Shown one piece after another: positions 1-9,905 of a stretch of 37,108 nucleotides of DNA. The notes beneath the pieces were generated by a model, which was not told the DNA's origin, did no database searches, and saw nothing but the letters and a program-made list of their open reading frames with translations. Source of the stretch: Pseudomonadota bacterium (GTDB lineage: Bacteria > Myxococcota_A > Polyangia > Polyangiales > JAKSBK01); assembly GCA_022361155.1 (NCBI GenBank), contig JAKSBK010000581.1, positions 1 to 37,108 on the forward strand, read 5' to 3'. The position numbers and the translations under genes are program-made. Numbering within the stretch: position 1 is the first letter of the stretch; each line of letters begins with the position of its first letter.

Positions 1-102
1 GATTCAACACGGCGGCCATGATTCAACACGGCGACCATGATTCAACACGGCGGCCATGATTCAACACGGCGACCATGATTCAACACGGCGACCATGATTC
101 AA
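1..102. repeat. 19-bp tandem repeat array, cut by window edge
   Basis: Five head-to-tail copies of the 19-bp unit GATTCAACACGGCGRCCAT occupy 1-95, followed by a partial unit to 102. The only variation is G or A at one position. The array starts at the window edge, so its true length is unknown. The last partial unit carries the TGA stop codon of iscS (reverse complement of TCA at 99-101), so the array begins at the 3' end of that gene. The core TCAACACGGCGGC recurs as TCAACACAGCGGC in the array at 16,804. Confidence 0.93.
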
Positions 103-1325
103 TGGGCCTCCCACTGGATCGAGCTCATATCGATACCTTCCTGGTGCATTTCGAACAAGGGAGACATGTCACGCAAGCGCTTCACGTGCTCAACGACGAG
201 CTCACCCACGTAGTCGACTTCCTCTTCGGTATTGAACTTACCCAAGCCGAAACGAATCGAGCTATGAGCCAGCTCCTCGCCGACGCCGAGCGCGCGCAAC
301 ACGTAGCTCGGTTCCAGGCTGGCACTCGTGCAGGCGCTCCCGGAGGATACGGCCACGTCCTTGATCGCCATCATGAGCGCCTCGCCTTCGACGAAAGCAA
401 ACGAGACATTGAGATTGCCGGGGAGGCGGTGAGGATCGCCGGCACCGTTCAAATAGACTTCGTCGAGATGGTCGCGCAGGTGCTGATGCAGTCGCTGCCG
501 CAACCTCAGCAGGCGTTGGGCGTCGTCGTGCCGTTCTCTGGCCACGAGCTGCGCGGCCCTACCGAAGCCCACGATGCTCGGAACGTTCAGGGTACCGGAG
601 CGCATGCCTCGCTCGTGTCCGCCCCCGTCCATCTCGGCAACCAAGCGTGCACGGGGTTTGGATCGGCGCACATACAGCGCGCCCACGCCTTTCGGCCCGT
701 ACATCTTGTGGGCGGAGAAGCTCGCCAGGTCGACCTTCATGGACTCGACATCGAAGTCCACTTTTCCGGCTGCTTGGACTGCATCGCAGTGAAAGAGAAC
801 ACCCTTTTCGCGGGTCACCTCTCCGATTTCGGCAACGGGGTTGATTGTGCCAATTTCGTTATTGGCAGCCATGATCGAGACGACAATGGTCTTGTCCGTA
901 ATAGCGCGGCGGACGTCGTCCGGATCCACCAAACCGTCGCGTCTCACGTCCAGATAGGTAACCTTGAAGCCGCGTTTCTCGAGCCGCTTGCAGGTGTCGA
1001 GCACGGCCTTGTGCTCGGTTTTGGCCGTGATGATGTGGTCACCCTTCTCCTTGTAGAATTCTGCGATGCCCTTGAGAGCCAGGTTATCGCTTTCGGTTGC
1101 GCCCGAGGTGAACACGATCTCCTTTTCGCTGCGGGCATGGATCAACTCGGCGATCTGCTCGCGAGCGTACTCCACGGCCTCCTCGGCGACCCAGCCGAAC
1201 ACGTGATTGCGGCTGGCAGCGTTGCCGAACTTTTCCGTGAAATAGGGCAGCATGGCCTCGAGCACCCGCGGGTCCACCGGTGTCGTGGCGTGGTAGTCCA
1301 TGTAGACGGGGAGCTTGACGGTCAT
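99..1325 (-). CDS. iscS: Cysteine desulfurase IscS/NifS
   Basis: PLP-dependent enzyme (class V aminotransferase fold) that removes sulfur from cysteine, giving alanine and an enzyme persulfide used for Fe-S cluster assembly. The 408-residue protein begins [16 protein letters not shown], as in IscS. Visible landmarks are TSGATESDN (PLP phosphate region), [15 protein letters not shown], the PLP lysine in [12 protein letters not shown], and the catalytic cysteine loop [17 protein letters not shown]. The ATG at 1325 is chosen because it follows a purine-rich site (GAGGAGAAGAG) and matches the family start; the open frame runs 45 codons further upstream inside the regulator gene. It lies 17 bp behind the MerR-type gene, so they form an operon. 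An iscU-like scaffold gene could follow beyond the left edge. Confidence 0.96.
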   Translation of the reverse strand: MTVKLPVYMDYHATTPVDPRVLEAMLPYFTEKFGNAASRNHVFGWVAEEAVEYAREQIAELIHARSEKEIVFTSGATESDNLALKGIAEFYKEKGDHIITAKTEHKAVLDTCKRLEKRGFKVTYLDVRRDGLVDPDDVRRAITDKTIVVSIMAANNEIGTINPVAEIGEVTREKGVLFHCDAVQAAGKVDFDVESMKVDLASFSAHKMYGPKGVGALYVRRSKPRARLVAEMDGGGHERGMRSGTLNVPSIVGFGRAAQLVARERHDDAQRLLRLRQRLHQHLRDHLDEVYLNGAGDPHRLPGNLNVSFAFVEGEALMMAIKDVAVSSGSACTSASLEPSYVLRALGVGEELAHSSIRFGLGKFNTEEEVDYVGELVVEHVKRLRDMSPLFEMHQEGIDMSSIQWEAH

Positions 1326-1342
1326 GATCGTTACTCTTCTCC

Positions 1343-1885
<543 letters not shown>

Positions 1886-1897
1886 CGATCCAGTCGA

Positions 1898-1925
1898 CTT
1901 ACTCTTACGTATGCGTAAGGGTTAG
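1898..1925. promoter_or_regulatory. Candidate MerR operator/promoter
   Basis: Perfect dyad CTTACGTATGCGTAAG at 1904-1919 (6-bp arms, 4-bp centre). It extends to 12-bp arms with 10 of 12 pairs matching over 1898-1925. It lies 13 bp upstream of the regulator ATG at 1885. MerR-type regulators bind such dyads between the -35 and -10 elements, so this is the likely autoregulatory operator of the merR-iscS operon. The flanking hexamers are poor sigma-70 matches. Confidence 0.6.
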
Positions 1926-2064
1926 ACTACGGCTATATGTAAGTCTGGGCATCGACCATGTCAACCGGGAGCGCGAGGGAAGCGCGAGGCGTCCCGCCGC
2001 CGAACGCCAGGTGTCCGCCGGGCCATGCCGGCCAAAAGCGAAGTAATTTTGGACCCGTTCTGGC

Positions 2065-2080
2065 TGGCATGACTTGTGCC
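2065..2080 (+). promoter_or_regulatory. Possible sigma-54-type promoter of comEC
   Basis: TGGCATGACTTGTGCC has the GG-N10-GC spacing of a -24/-12 element and differs from the consensus at about one base in each half. It ends 29 bp before the ATG at 2110. A single weak match of this kind can occur by chance. Confidence 0.2.
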
Positions 2081-2109
2081 TAGCGTTGCGCTGAACCGTC
2101 CGCGGCGGG

Positions 2110-4491
2110 ATGGACCCCGCAGGCGGCGGCCGAGCCATGTCCCTCATCGTTCCGATAGCGGTTGCCTGGCTGCTGGCGTTGCTCCTTTCGGCTTGGAGCG
2201 TGGGCCACGACTTGCGGCTCGAGCTCGCTCTCGCGGCGCTCGCCTTGGCGTGCTGCGCTCTCCTTGCTGCGGGTGCCGGCGCGAGGCGCTGGGACCTGTG
2301 GGGTGGAGTGCTGTCGCTGGCGACGTTGCTGGCGGGGCTGAGCCTCGGCGATGCGCCACAACCTCGCGTCGCCTACCCGGAAGCCGGCCTGTATCGGCTG
2401 CGGCTCAGGGTGCAGCAGGTTCGCCATGGGCCGGGCAACGAGGCCAGCACGCGGGCAACGGTGCTCGAAGGAAGTCGGGTGGCAGACCACCGCCCGCTGT
2501 TGCCGGGCACGCGCTTGCTCATCGGGCCCCGTCCCCTGCTCGAGGGGAGCGAAGTTTGGCTCCTGGCCCATGTGCGGCCCCTCACGAGCTTCCGCAATGC
2601 GACGGCTCGCCGACAGCCGCGCTCGTCGCATCCTATTGACGGCCTTGCCTGGATACCTGAGGTGTCACCCGTGCGCAGTGTCGGTATTTCGACACCGAGC
2701 CTGCTGGTCAGGCTCAGGCAGCGCGTGAGAACACGGCTCACGAAAACGCTGCAGCCGCGAACGGCCGGCATCGCGCGCGCGCTCATCCTGGGCGATGGGC
2801 GTGCGGTGCAAACCGCCGACAGGCAGGCGGTGCGGCAGGCAGGCCTCTCGCACATCCTGGCTGTTTCAGGGCTGCACGTGGCGATCATGAGCGGCGTGCT
2901 CGTGACGCTGCTGCGCCTGTTGCTGCTGCGCTGCGGGTGGCTCGCGAGGCGCTTCGAGGCCCGGCGGCTGGCGTGCCTGCTGGGGGCTCCGCTCGCGCTC
3001 GGTGTGGCAGCATTCGCGGGTGGCGCCCCGAGTGCGTGGCGGGCCGCCATCACGGCTGCGCTTGGCTGGTTGTTGGTCGCCGCAGGCAGGAAGCCGGCAC
3101 CCGGGCCCTTGACCGCCGCTGCCGGACTCGCCTTCACCGTTGCTGCGCCCCAAGATGCAGCCCGGCCGGGGTTTCTCCTCTCCATCGTCGCAACCGCCGC
3201 GCTCGTGTCCGCGGCTCCCGCTCGTCGCGCCCGCTTCGCCGACCGCTTGCTGCAGGCTGCGGTCTTGAGCATCAGGGTGACGCTGGCCACTGCTCCCATT
3301 GTGTTGTGGTGCTTTGGCAGCTTGCCGCTGATAGGCGTCGTTGCCAACGTCGTTCTGGCTCCCGCCGCGGCCCATGTAGTGATCCCGCTTGCGGCGCTGC
3401 ACTCCGCTGTGGCCCTTGTGGCGCCCGGTGCAGCTGGGCCCACCGGCTGGCTCATGGAGCACACAAGCGGGGCCTTCATCGCTGCCTGCGGCTGGTTCGG
3501 TGAGGCGCCCGGGGTCGATGTGCCACCGCTCAGCCCGCTCCAGGGCACCGTGTTGGCCGTCGCAGCGCTGACCTTGCTGGCGTTGCGCAGCTGGCCCAAG
3601 CGCGTGTGGGCCGCGATCCTGGCCACGGTTGTCCTTTTCGCGTTCGAAGTGTGGCAGCACCATGTGGGACAGCCCCGGGACGTGTTGCGCGTCACCTTCG
3701 TGGATGTGGGTCAGGGGGATGCGGCACTCATAGATCTGCCGGACGGCCGGGCCATGCTGATCGACGCCGGAGGCAACCCAGGCGGCGGCCCCGATCCCGG
3801 GACCCGGGCGCTGCTACCGCTTCTGGGAGAACGACGCCGCTCCCGCATCGACGTGGTTGCCATAACCCACCCACACCCGGATCATTACGGAGGGCTTGCC
3901 TCGCTGGTCGATCGCATACCCATCGGTGAGCTGTGGGACACGGGGCAGGGCAGCGCCGAGCAGCCTGACGGGGAGGCCGACAAGCTGTTCGCTCGTGCGC
4001 GGGGGCGCGCAACCCGTGTCATCGGTCCAGGAGAGCTTTGCGATCGACCTCGGCAGGCGGGCGGCGCCCGCATCGAGGTGCTGTGGCCGTGTCCCGGCTA
4101 CGATCCAGGTCTCGATCTGAACGACAACTCGCTGGTGATTCGTATCGCCTTTGGCCGCCATCGCTTCTTGTTCACAGGCGACATCGAGCGCGAGGCCGAG
4201 AAGGCGCTCGTGCGGCAAGGGATCGATCTGCGGGCGGATGTGCTCAAGGTTCCGCACCACGGGTCTCGTACGTCCACCGATCCGACTTTTCTGGCGGCGG
4301 TGTCACCCAGGCTCGCCGTGCTGAGCACAGGGCGGGGCAATCGCTTCGGGCACCCGCACGCCGAGGTAGTACAGCGCCTCACGGCAGCAACGCGCAGACT
4401 CTTGCGCACCGACGAGGACGGTGGCGTGGTGGTCACCAGCGACGGCAACGAGCTCCGGGTTCGGACCTGGAGGGAGCAGATGGGTCCTTAG
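2110..4491 (+). CDS. comEC: ComEC/Rec2 DNA-uptake channel protein
   Basis: Inner-membrane channel that moves single-stranded DNA into the cell during natural transformation. The 793-residue protein has N-terminal membrane segments, an OB-like periplasmic segment (about 80-190), the Competence domain with the hallmark AVSGLHVAIMSG near residue 250 and many membrane helices up to about 515, then a metallo-beta-lactamase domain (VTFVDVGQGDAALID, THPHPDHYGGL near 585, FTGDIE, KVPHHGSRTS). Length and domain order match full-size ComEC. An in-frame ATG at 2137 (MSLIVPIAV) is an alternative start. The stop TAG is formed at the edge of the 161-bp repeat that begins at 4488. Confidence 0.94.
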   Translation: MDPAGGGRAMSLIVPIAVAWLLALLLSAWSVGHDLRLELALAALALACCALLAAGAGARRWDLWGGVLSLATLLAGLSLGDAPQPRVAYPEAGLYRLRLRVQQVRHGPGNEASTRATVLEGSRVADHRPLLPGTRLLIGPRPLLEGSEVWLLAHVRPLTSFRNATARRQPRSSHPIDGLAWIPEVSPVRSVGISTPSLLVRLRQRVRTRLTKTLQPRTAGIARALILGDGRAVQTADRQAVRQAGLSHILAVSGLHVAIMSGVLVTLLRLLLLRCGWLARRFEARRLACLLGAPLALGVAAFAGGAPSAWRAAITAALGWLLVAAGRKPAPGPLTAAAGLAFTVAAPQDAARPGFLLSIVATAALVSAAPARRARFADRLLQAAVLSIRVTLATAPIVLWCFGSLPLIGVVANVVLAPAAAHVVIPLAALHSAVALVAPGAAGPTGWLMEHTSGAFIAACGWFGEAPGVDVPPLSPLQGTVLAVAALTLLALRSWPKRVWAAILATVVLFAFEVWQHHVGQPRDVLRVTFVDVGQGDAALIDLPDGRAMLIDAGGNPGGGPDPGTRALLPLLGERRRSRIDVVAITHPHPDHYGGLASLVDRIPIGELWDTGQGSAEQPDGEADKLFARARGRATRVIGPGELCDRPRQAGGARIEVLWPCPGYDPGLDLNDNSLVIRIAFGRHRFLFTGDIEREAEKALVRQGIDLRADVLKVPHHGSRTSTDPTFLAAVSPRLAVLSTGRGNRFGHPHAEVVQRLTAATRRLLRTDEDGGVVVTSDGNELRVRTWREQMGP

Positions 4492-4648
4492 GGCCCGCGG
4501 AAGAATAATCCATCCATTTCGCCGGTTCTGACCACCGCTGGCTATGTTGCTCCTCCTCGAAGTATCCCCAATGCTCCTCGTCGTCGAGCCTCGCCAGCGG
4601 CGCCCAGTCCTCACCGAAACACCCGAGTCATTCTTCCGCGGGCCCTTA
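4488..4648. mobile_element. 161-bp MITE-like repeat, copy 1
   Basis: The element has inverted ends AGGGCCCGCGGAAGAAT (4490-4506) and its exact reverse complement (4630-4646), flanked by TTA on both sides. A second copy at 32538-32698 has the same length and differs at about 8 positions. No transposase is present, so it is non-autonomous. The minus strand contains the core motif PLAR-x-DDEE-x-W shared with other repeats in this window. The left TTA plus the first G of the element forms the comEC stop codon. Whether TTA is a target duplication or part of the element cannot be settled with two copies. Confidence 0.88.
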
Positions 4649-4722
4649 CCTTCGAACGGGTCCTCGGCTCGATCGGCGGATCCGCCTGCGCATGCGCTGG
4701 CGCGAGCGTCCGGAGGTGGCCG

Positions 4723-5988
4723 TTGAAGTTCGTTCACGCTGCCGACCTGCATCTGGACAGCCCAATGGTTGGGCTCAGGCGCTACGAAGGCGCGCCAGTC
4801 GAGGAGATCCGCGCCGCCACGAGGCGAGCGCTGGAGAATCTGGTTGAGCTCTGCATAGCGGAGCGGGCAGAGCTCTTGCTGCTGGCCGGTGATCTGTACG
4901 ATGGCGACTGGCGGGACTACTCGACAGGCCTCTTTTTCGCCGCGCAGATGTCGCGGCTGCGAGAAGCGAGCGTGCGGGTCGTGTGGATCCGCGGCAACCA
5001 CGACGCTGCCAGCCAGATTACCCGCCACCTGCGTCTGCCCGAGGGTATGCATGAGCTTTCACCGCTCGAGCCGGCAACCTGCACGCTCGAGGATCTGGGT
5101 GTCGCCGTGCACGGCCAGGGCTTCGCCAAGCGGGCGATCACCGCGGATCTTGCCGCGACCTATCCGGAGCCCATCCCGGGCCTGTTCAACATCGGCCTGT
5201 TGCATACGTGCCTTACCGGGCGGGTCGGCCACGATCCGTATGCGCCTTGCACCACGGAAGCCCTGGTCAACAGGGGCTACGCATACTGGGCCCTAGGACA
5301 CGTGCACCGGCGAGAGATCGTGTGCTCCGACCCCTGGATCGTGTTTCCGGGCAACCTGCAGGGCCGGCATGCGCGCGAGGTGGGCGACAAGGGCGCAACG
5401 CTGGTGACGGTCCAAGACGGCGCGGTGAGCCGGGTTGACCACGTAGCTCTGGACGTCGTGCGCTTCTGCCGCTCGGAGATCGACCTCAGCGACCTCGGCA
5501 GCCCCGACGACATGCTGGAGCACGCGCGCCGGCTCCTGGAGCGGGCCGCCGCAGCGGCCGAAGGGCGCACCCTTGCCGCGCGGATCGCGCTGGTGGGCAG
5601 CGGGGCACTTCAGCAGCGCCTGGAGGCCGATCCGGAACGATGGGAAAACGAGGTTCGCGTGCTCGCGACCGACCTCGGCGGCTACGGCGTGTGGCTCGAA
5701 CGCCTGGACTTCGTTCCCGGGCCTTTGGCCAGCGATCCCACGACCCAGGGTGCGGAGGTGCTTCAGCGCCTGCTCGGGTCGATGCATCGGCTCAGGCGAG
5801 AGCCTCGGGCGCTGGAGGCGCTGATGAGCGAGCTCGGCCCGCTACGCAGCAAGCTGCCACCCGAGGTGCGGGCGGCTCCCGAGGGCGAGGGCCTGCGCCT
5901 GGACAGCCCGTCCGCTCTTGGAGCCCTGCTGGACGACGCGGAGCGCTTGCTGCGCAGCAAATTGGTACCAGCGGACGAACGGTCGTGA
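4723..5988 (+). CDS. yhaO: YhaO-type metallophosphoesterase (Mre11/SbcD-like)
   Basis: A 421-residue DNA repair exonuclease subunit of the calcineurin-like phosphoesterase superfamily. Metal-binding motifs are in order: D8-x-H10 in HAADLHLDSP, GDLYD at 56-60, RGNHD at 90-94, and GHVHRR with its histidine pair near 192-195. The C-terminal part is helical, as in YhaO. Start is TTG at 4723 behind a strong GGAGGT site. The stop overlaps the GTG start of the next gene (GTGA), so the two are translationally coupled and probably form a Mre11-Rad50-like complex acting on DNA ends. The 74 bp before the gene, after the 161-bp repeat, hold no feature beyond the ribosome site. Confidence 0.9.
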   Translation: MKFVHAADLHLDSPMVGLRRYEGAPVEEIRAATRRALENLVELCIAERAELLLLAGDLYDGDWRDYSTGLFFAAQMSRLREASVRVVWIRGNHDAASQITRHLRLPEGMHELSPLEPATCTLEDLGVAVHGQGFAKRAITADLAATYPEPIPGLFNIGLLHTCLTGRVGHDPYAPCTTEALVNRGYAYWALGHVHRREIVCSDPWIVFPGNLQGRHAREVGDKGATLVTVQDGAVSRVDHVALDVVRFCRSEIDLSDLGSPDDMLEHARRLLERAAAAAEGRTLAARIALVGSGALQQRLEADPERWENEVRVLATDLGGYGVWLERLDFVPGPLASDPTTQGAEVLQRLLGSMHRLRREPRALEALMSELGPLRSKLPPEVRAAPEGEGLRLDSPSALGALLDDAERLLRSKLVPADERS

Positions 5989-8900
5989 GACTGCTCGAGC
6001 TCGCGTTGCTCGCGTTTGGGCCGTTCAGCAACCTGACCCTGAGCTTCCGAGCCCCGGGGCCCAAGCTCGTCGTCGTGCACGGCCGCAACGAGGCGGGCAA
6101 GAGCACCGTGCTCCGGGCGGTGTCGGCACTTCTGTACGGGATTCCCCGCAGGACGACCGACGTGCAGGTGCATACCGCCTCGGCACTGCGCATCGGAGGC
6201 GTGCTTGAACTCGAGGACGGCACGGAGCTGCACCTGGTTCGGCGCCGGAGCGATTTCGCCGATCTGCTGGATCCCGCCGGTCAACCCATGGATGAGGCCG
6301 TGTTGACGCGCGCCCTCGGAGGCCTGCCGCAATCGCTCTTTGGGGCCATGTTCGGCCTGAGCCATGACAGCTTGAGGGAGGGCGCGGATGCGTTGCTGCG
6401 CGGTGGAGGCGACGTTGGAGAGAGCTTGTTCGACGCGTCGCTTGGAGGACGTGCGGTGCATGACGTGCTGGGCGAGCTGCGCCGGGAATCGGATGCCTTG
6501 TTTCGTCCGCGCGGAAAGAGCCCCAGGCTCAACGTGGCGCTTCGGCGCCTGCGTGAGGCCAAGGAGCGAAGCCGCAAGGCTGGTCTGGGCCTTGACGCTT
6601 GGCTGCAGCAAGAACAGGCGATCGCCCAGGCCGGCAGCGAGATCGAGCAGCTGAAGCAGCGACGGCACCGGCTGCGCGTGGAGCACAAGGGCCTGGAGCG
6701 GGCGCGGCAGGTGCTGCCGCTCTTGGGACGACTGCAGCAGCTGCGAGGGAAGCGCTCGGCGCTGGGCGACGTGGTGTTGCTGCCGAGCAGCGCCAGCAGC
6801 GAGCGAGTCGAGCTGCAGCGCAAACTGCTGGCTTGTCTCAGCGAACGCCAGCGCGTGGAGCAGGATACCGCCACGCTCACGCTGCGCAGGCGAGAGCTCG
6901 TCGTGCGCGAGGAGCTGGCTCAGGTGGACGAGCCTACCATGGAGGCTCTGACTGCGGATTTCGGCCGCTTCCGCGCGGCGGCCTCGGACCTGCCACGCCG
7001 GCGCGCCGAGGCCAAGGCGCTGCGGGAGGAGGTCAGAACGTCGCTCGACCGACTCAGCTGCGTAAGGAGCATCGATCAGGCCAGGGAGACGCGCGTGCCG
7101 TCGGCGCTTCAGGCACGGATTCGCAGGCTTGCGCACGAACAGGGTGCCCTGGAGGCTTCGATCTCCCAACTCGAGCGCAACGCCGGCAACCGGCGGCGCA
7201 AGCTGGACGCGCTGGCAGCACAAATGAGCAGCTTGCCGGCCGTGCAAGGGCTCGAGCCGTTGCGGCGCGCGCTCGTCGCGGCGCAGGGCCTCGGGGACAT
7301 CGACTCCATCATCGGGCAGCGTCGTGCCGAGCGCGAGCAGATCAAGACCCGGACCGAGGTCGAGGCCGCGAGCCTCGGTTTGTCGAGCGCCGATCCCGCG
7401 GCGCTTGTCGCGCTGGCCTTGCCGGGGATCGAGACGGTCGAGCTTCATGCAAGCCAGCAGCGGGAACGCGACGCGCGTCGTGCCGAGCTGACTCGCCGCG
7501 AGCGCGAGCTGCTTCGCAGCAAGTCGGATACGCAGCAGCAGATCGACGAGCTTCGCCGCCAGGGGGACGTGCCGACGGAGTCCGAGCTCGGCGAGCGCCG
7601 TCAAGCGAGAGCCCGGGCGTGGCAGCAGCTGCGGGCGCACATGGGCCGGCCGGCGCGAAACGACGTTCCGGGCATTCCGGCAGCGCCGTTGGGGTGTCAG
7701 CCCGGCGAGCGGGTGACCCCGGCCGGACAGGGCAGCGACTCCGCTTGCGGCGATCGGGTGCTCGCTTACGAGCAGCTGGTCGCCGAAACAGACGAGATTG
7801 CCGACCGGCTGCGCAGAGAGGCCGGCCGCGTGGCCAAGCTCGCCGGGCTGCTCGCCGCGACAAGCCGCCATGACAACGACAGCCAGCGCTTGCAAGCCGA
7901 ACAGCGGGAGCTTACCGGGTCCGAGCAGGCGGGTCAGCGCGCCTGGAACGAGCTGTGGTCCCCCCGCGGACTGTCACCCGCTTCGCCGGTCGAGATGCGC
8001 GGCTGGATGGCGCGATTTCAGGAGCTCAGAGCGCAGGCCATGCGCCAACTCGAGCTCGATCGCGAGCTCGAACGCCTGGTCGCGCGGCGCCGGCAGCAGC
8101 GCGCGTTGCTCCGCGAGCGCTTGGGCGAGGCGGGCCGGTGCCACCAGGCCGAGCAGTCCACCGATACGCTGGGTCCTGTGATCGACCAGGCGCTCGCGCT
8201 CGTGGCCGAGCTGGAGCAGCGCGCGTCGCAAGCGCGCATGCTCGCTCAGAGCTTCCAGATCGAGCAGGCCGAGCTAGGGGACCTGGAGCGTGAAGTCGGC
8301 GACAGCACCCTTGCGCACGCGACGTGGTCTGCGAGCTGGAAGGAAGCGATCGTGCAGCTTGGGATTCCGGCCGAGGCGACGCCGGCCGAGGCGTTGGCCG
8401 AGCTCGACGCCTTCGTGAACGTGCGAAGCAAGCTCGCGGAGCTCGACCGCCTCGAGAGGCGCATCGGCGCCATGGAGCGCGACGGCGAGCGGTTTCTGGC
8501 GCGCGCGCGAGAGCTCGCGGAGCGGACATGCCCGGAGCTTCGAGATTTGCAGCCCGAAGTCGCGGCGGAGCGCTTGTTGCGCATGCAGCGAAACCACAAG
8601 CAGCGCTTGGAGGCGAGGCGGCGCCTGGACGAGGATCTCGCCGACAAACGCGAGCTCCTAGCCGAGCTGAGCGGCCGCGAAGCTCAGGCACAGCGGGGCC
8701 TCGCGCTGCTCATGCAGGCGGCCCGCGCCACCAGCATCGAGCGACTCGAGCTCGCCGAACAGCAATCGGAGGCTGCTCTGCGACTGGACTCGGAGCTTTT
8801 GGAGACCGAGGCTCAACTGCTGGCCGCCGGTCAGGGGGCTGGCCTCGAGACGCTGCTGGCCGAAACACGCGACCTCGATGTGGATGCGGTCGGCGTGCGC

Positions 8901-9599
8901 AGCGCGGAAACGGAGAGCGAGCTCGAGCAGATCGAGCAGGAGCTAGAGCGCGCGAGCGAGATCCTGGTGAGGAACGAGGCCGGGCTCGCTCTGCAAAAGG
9001 ACCGATCGGCGGCTCAGGCAGCTGCCGAGGTGCAGCACTGCGTCGCCGAAGTCGCGGCCCACGCCCGGGGTTACCTGCGCGCGCGACTCGCCACGCTCGT
9101 GCTCGAGCGCGAAATCGAGCGCTATTGCAACGAGTATCAGGCGCCCCTGCTCGCGCGCGCGAGCGAGCTTGTGCAAGCGCTCACGCTGGGCCGTTACACG
9201 CAGGTTCATGCCGCGGTCGATAGCCGCGGAGGGACCGCCTTGCGCTGCGAGCGCAACGATGGAGTCCAGGTGCCCGTAGACGGCTTGAGCGATGGAACGC
9301 GCGATCAGCTGTACTTGGCGTTGCGACTGGCCAGCCTCGAACGCTATGCCGCGCGCGGCTGCGGATTGCCGCTGGTGCTCGATGATGCATTGGTGCACTT
9401 CGACGATAAGCGCGCTGCCGCGGCGCTGCGCGTGCTTTCGGACCTGACCCGGCGCACGCAGGTGCTCTTGTTCACTCACCACACCCAGGTCGTGGATCTG
9501 GCCCGCAAGGCGGTTGGACGGCAATTGCTGCTCGAGCGGGACCTGCCCGAGCCGACGCAGCCCAGACCCGCGCAACCGGCGCTGCCGCTCGGACCGTAA
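5985..9599 (+). CDS. yhaN: YhaN-type SMC/Rad50-like AAA ATPase
   Basis: A 1204-residue ATPase partner of YhaO. It starts VRLLELALLAFGPFSNL, and Walker A GRNEAGKST lies at residues 33-41. A very long charged, leucine- and arginine-rich middle (about 180-1050) is typical coiled coil. The ABC-type signature region LSDGTRDQLYLALRLA is near 1100, Walker B LPLVLDDALVHFD near 1130, and the switch histidine pair in FTHHTQ follows. The frame is open upstream to 5640, but that part lies inside yhaO. The GTG at 5985 overlaps the yhaO stop and matches the family N-terminus. Sbc/Rad50-type proteins tether and process DNA ends; this role is inferred from the family. Confidence 0.91.
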   Translation: MRLLELALLAFGPFSNLTLSFRAPGPKLVVVHGRNEAGKSTVLRAVSALLYGIPRRTTDVQVHTASALRIGGVLELEDGTELHLVRRRSDFADLLDPAGQPMDEAVLTRALGGLPQSLFGAMFGLSHDSLREGADALLRGGGDVGESLFDASLGGRAVHDVLGELRRESDALFRPRGKSPRLNVALRRLREAKERSRKAGLGLDAWLQQEQAIAQAGSEIEQLKQRRHRLRVEHKGLERARQVLPLLGRLQQLRGKRSALGDVVLLPSSASSERVELQRKLLACLSERQRVEQDTATLTLRRRELVVREELAQVDEPTMEALTADFGRFRAAASDLPRRRAEAKALREEVRTSLDRLSCVRSIDQARETRVPSALQARIRRLAHEQGALEASISQLERNAGNRRRKLDALAAQMSSLPAVQGLEPLRRALVAAQGLGDIDSIIGQRRAEREQIKTRTEVEAASLGLSSADPAALVALALPGIETVELHASQQRERDARRAELTRRERELLRSKSDTQQQIDELRRQGDVPTESELGERRQARARAWQQLRAHMGRPARNDVPGIPAAPLGCQPGERVTPAGQGSDSACGDRVLAYEQLVAETDEIADRLRREAGRVAKLAGLLAATSRHDNDSQRLQAEQRELTGSEQAGQRAWNELWSPRGLSPASPVEMRGWMARFQELRAQAMRQLELDRELERLVARRRQQRALLRERLGEAGRCHQAEQSTDTLGPVIDQALALVAELEQRASQARMLAQSFQIEQAELGDLEREVGDSTLAHATWSASWKEAIVQLGIPAEATPAEALAELDAFVNVRSKLAELDRLERRIGAMERDGERFLARARELAERTCPELRDLQPEVAAERLLRMQRNHKQRLEARRRLDEDLADKRELLAELSGREAQAQRGLALLMQAARATSIERLELAEQQSEAALRLDSELLETEAQLLAAGQGAGLETLLAETRDLDVDAVGVRSAETESELEQIEQELERASEILVRNEAGLALQKDRSAAQAAAEVQHCVAEVAAHARGYLRARLATLVLEREIERYCNEYQAPLLARASELVQALTLGRYTQVHAAVDSRGGTALRCERNDGVQVPVDGLSDGTRDQLYLALRLASLERYAARGCGLPLVLDDALVHFDDKRAAAALRVLSDLTRRTQVLLFTHHTQVVDLARKAVGRQLLLERDLPEPTQPRPAQPALPLGP

Positions 9600-9820
9600 G
9601 ACGTCGCCTGAGGGCCCGGGCCCGTGATCAGGAGCAGGGGCTGGGTCCGGTGCTGGGCCGGGATCGGGATCGGGATCCGACACGGGATCTGGCACGGATC
9701 GGGATCGCTGTCTTCAGCCTCGGCCCCTGTCTTCGGCCTCGGGTACCCGTGGACGGGTCGATGGAATTGTCCAATCGCGGGATATTCCGGATAAGCCGGA
9801 GTCTCATGCTACGATTGCTT
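9600..9820. other. Intergenic region upstream of the PDZ lipoprotein
   Basis: No gene is seen. GATCGG-rich direct repeats occur around 9660-9710. A weak sigma-70-like pair is TTGTCC (9767-9772) and GATAAG (9790-9795) with a 17-bp spacer, which could serve the downstream lipoprotein gene. Confidence in that promoter is low. Confidence 0.3.
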
Positions 9821-9886
9821 CGAGTCATCCCGCCTCGAGTCATCCCGCCTCGAGTCATCCCGCCTCGAGTCATCCCGCTTCGAGTC
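9821..9886. repeat. 15-bp tandem repeat array
   Basis: Four copies of CGAGTCATCCCGCCT (the last ends in TT) at 9821-9880, then a partial unit to 9886. The array ends 19 bp before the ATG at 9906, so it lies in the leader of the lipoprotein gene. Copy-number change here would alter promoter or leader spacing but not the coding frame. Confidence 0.92.
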
Positions 9887-9905
9887 GTTCTGGTTGGATC
9901 CACTC

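Noticed and set aside
1-102. CRISPR array
   Set aside because: Units are contiguous 19-mers without spacers; the same holds for the arrays at 9821, 16804, 34141 and 35631. No cas genes are present.
4488-4648. Intrinsic terminator of comEC
   Set aside because: The inverted ends are 120 bp apart and lack a T-run, and the sequence recurs elsewhere with the same boundaries, so a mobile repeat explains it better. A secondary role in transcript ending is still possible.
5763-7895. 710-codon minus-strand open frame opposite yhaO/yhaN
   Set aside because: It spans the junction of two recognised genes on the other strand and has no recognisable domain.
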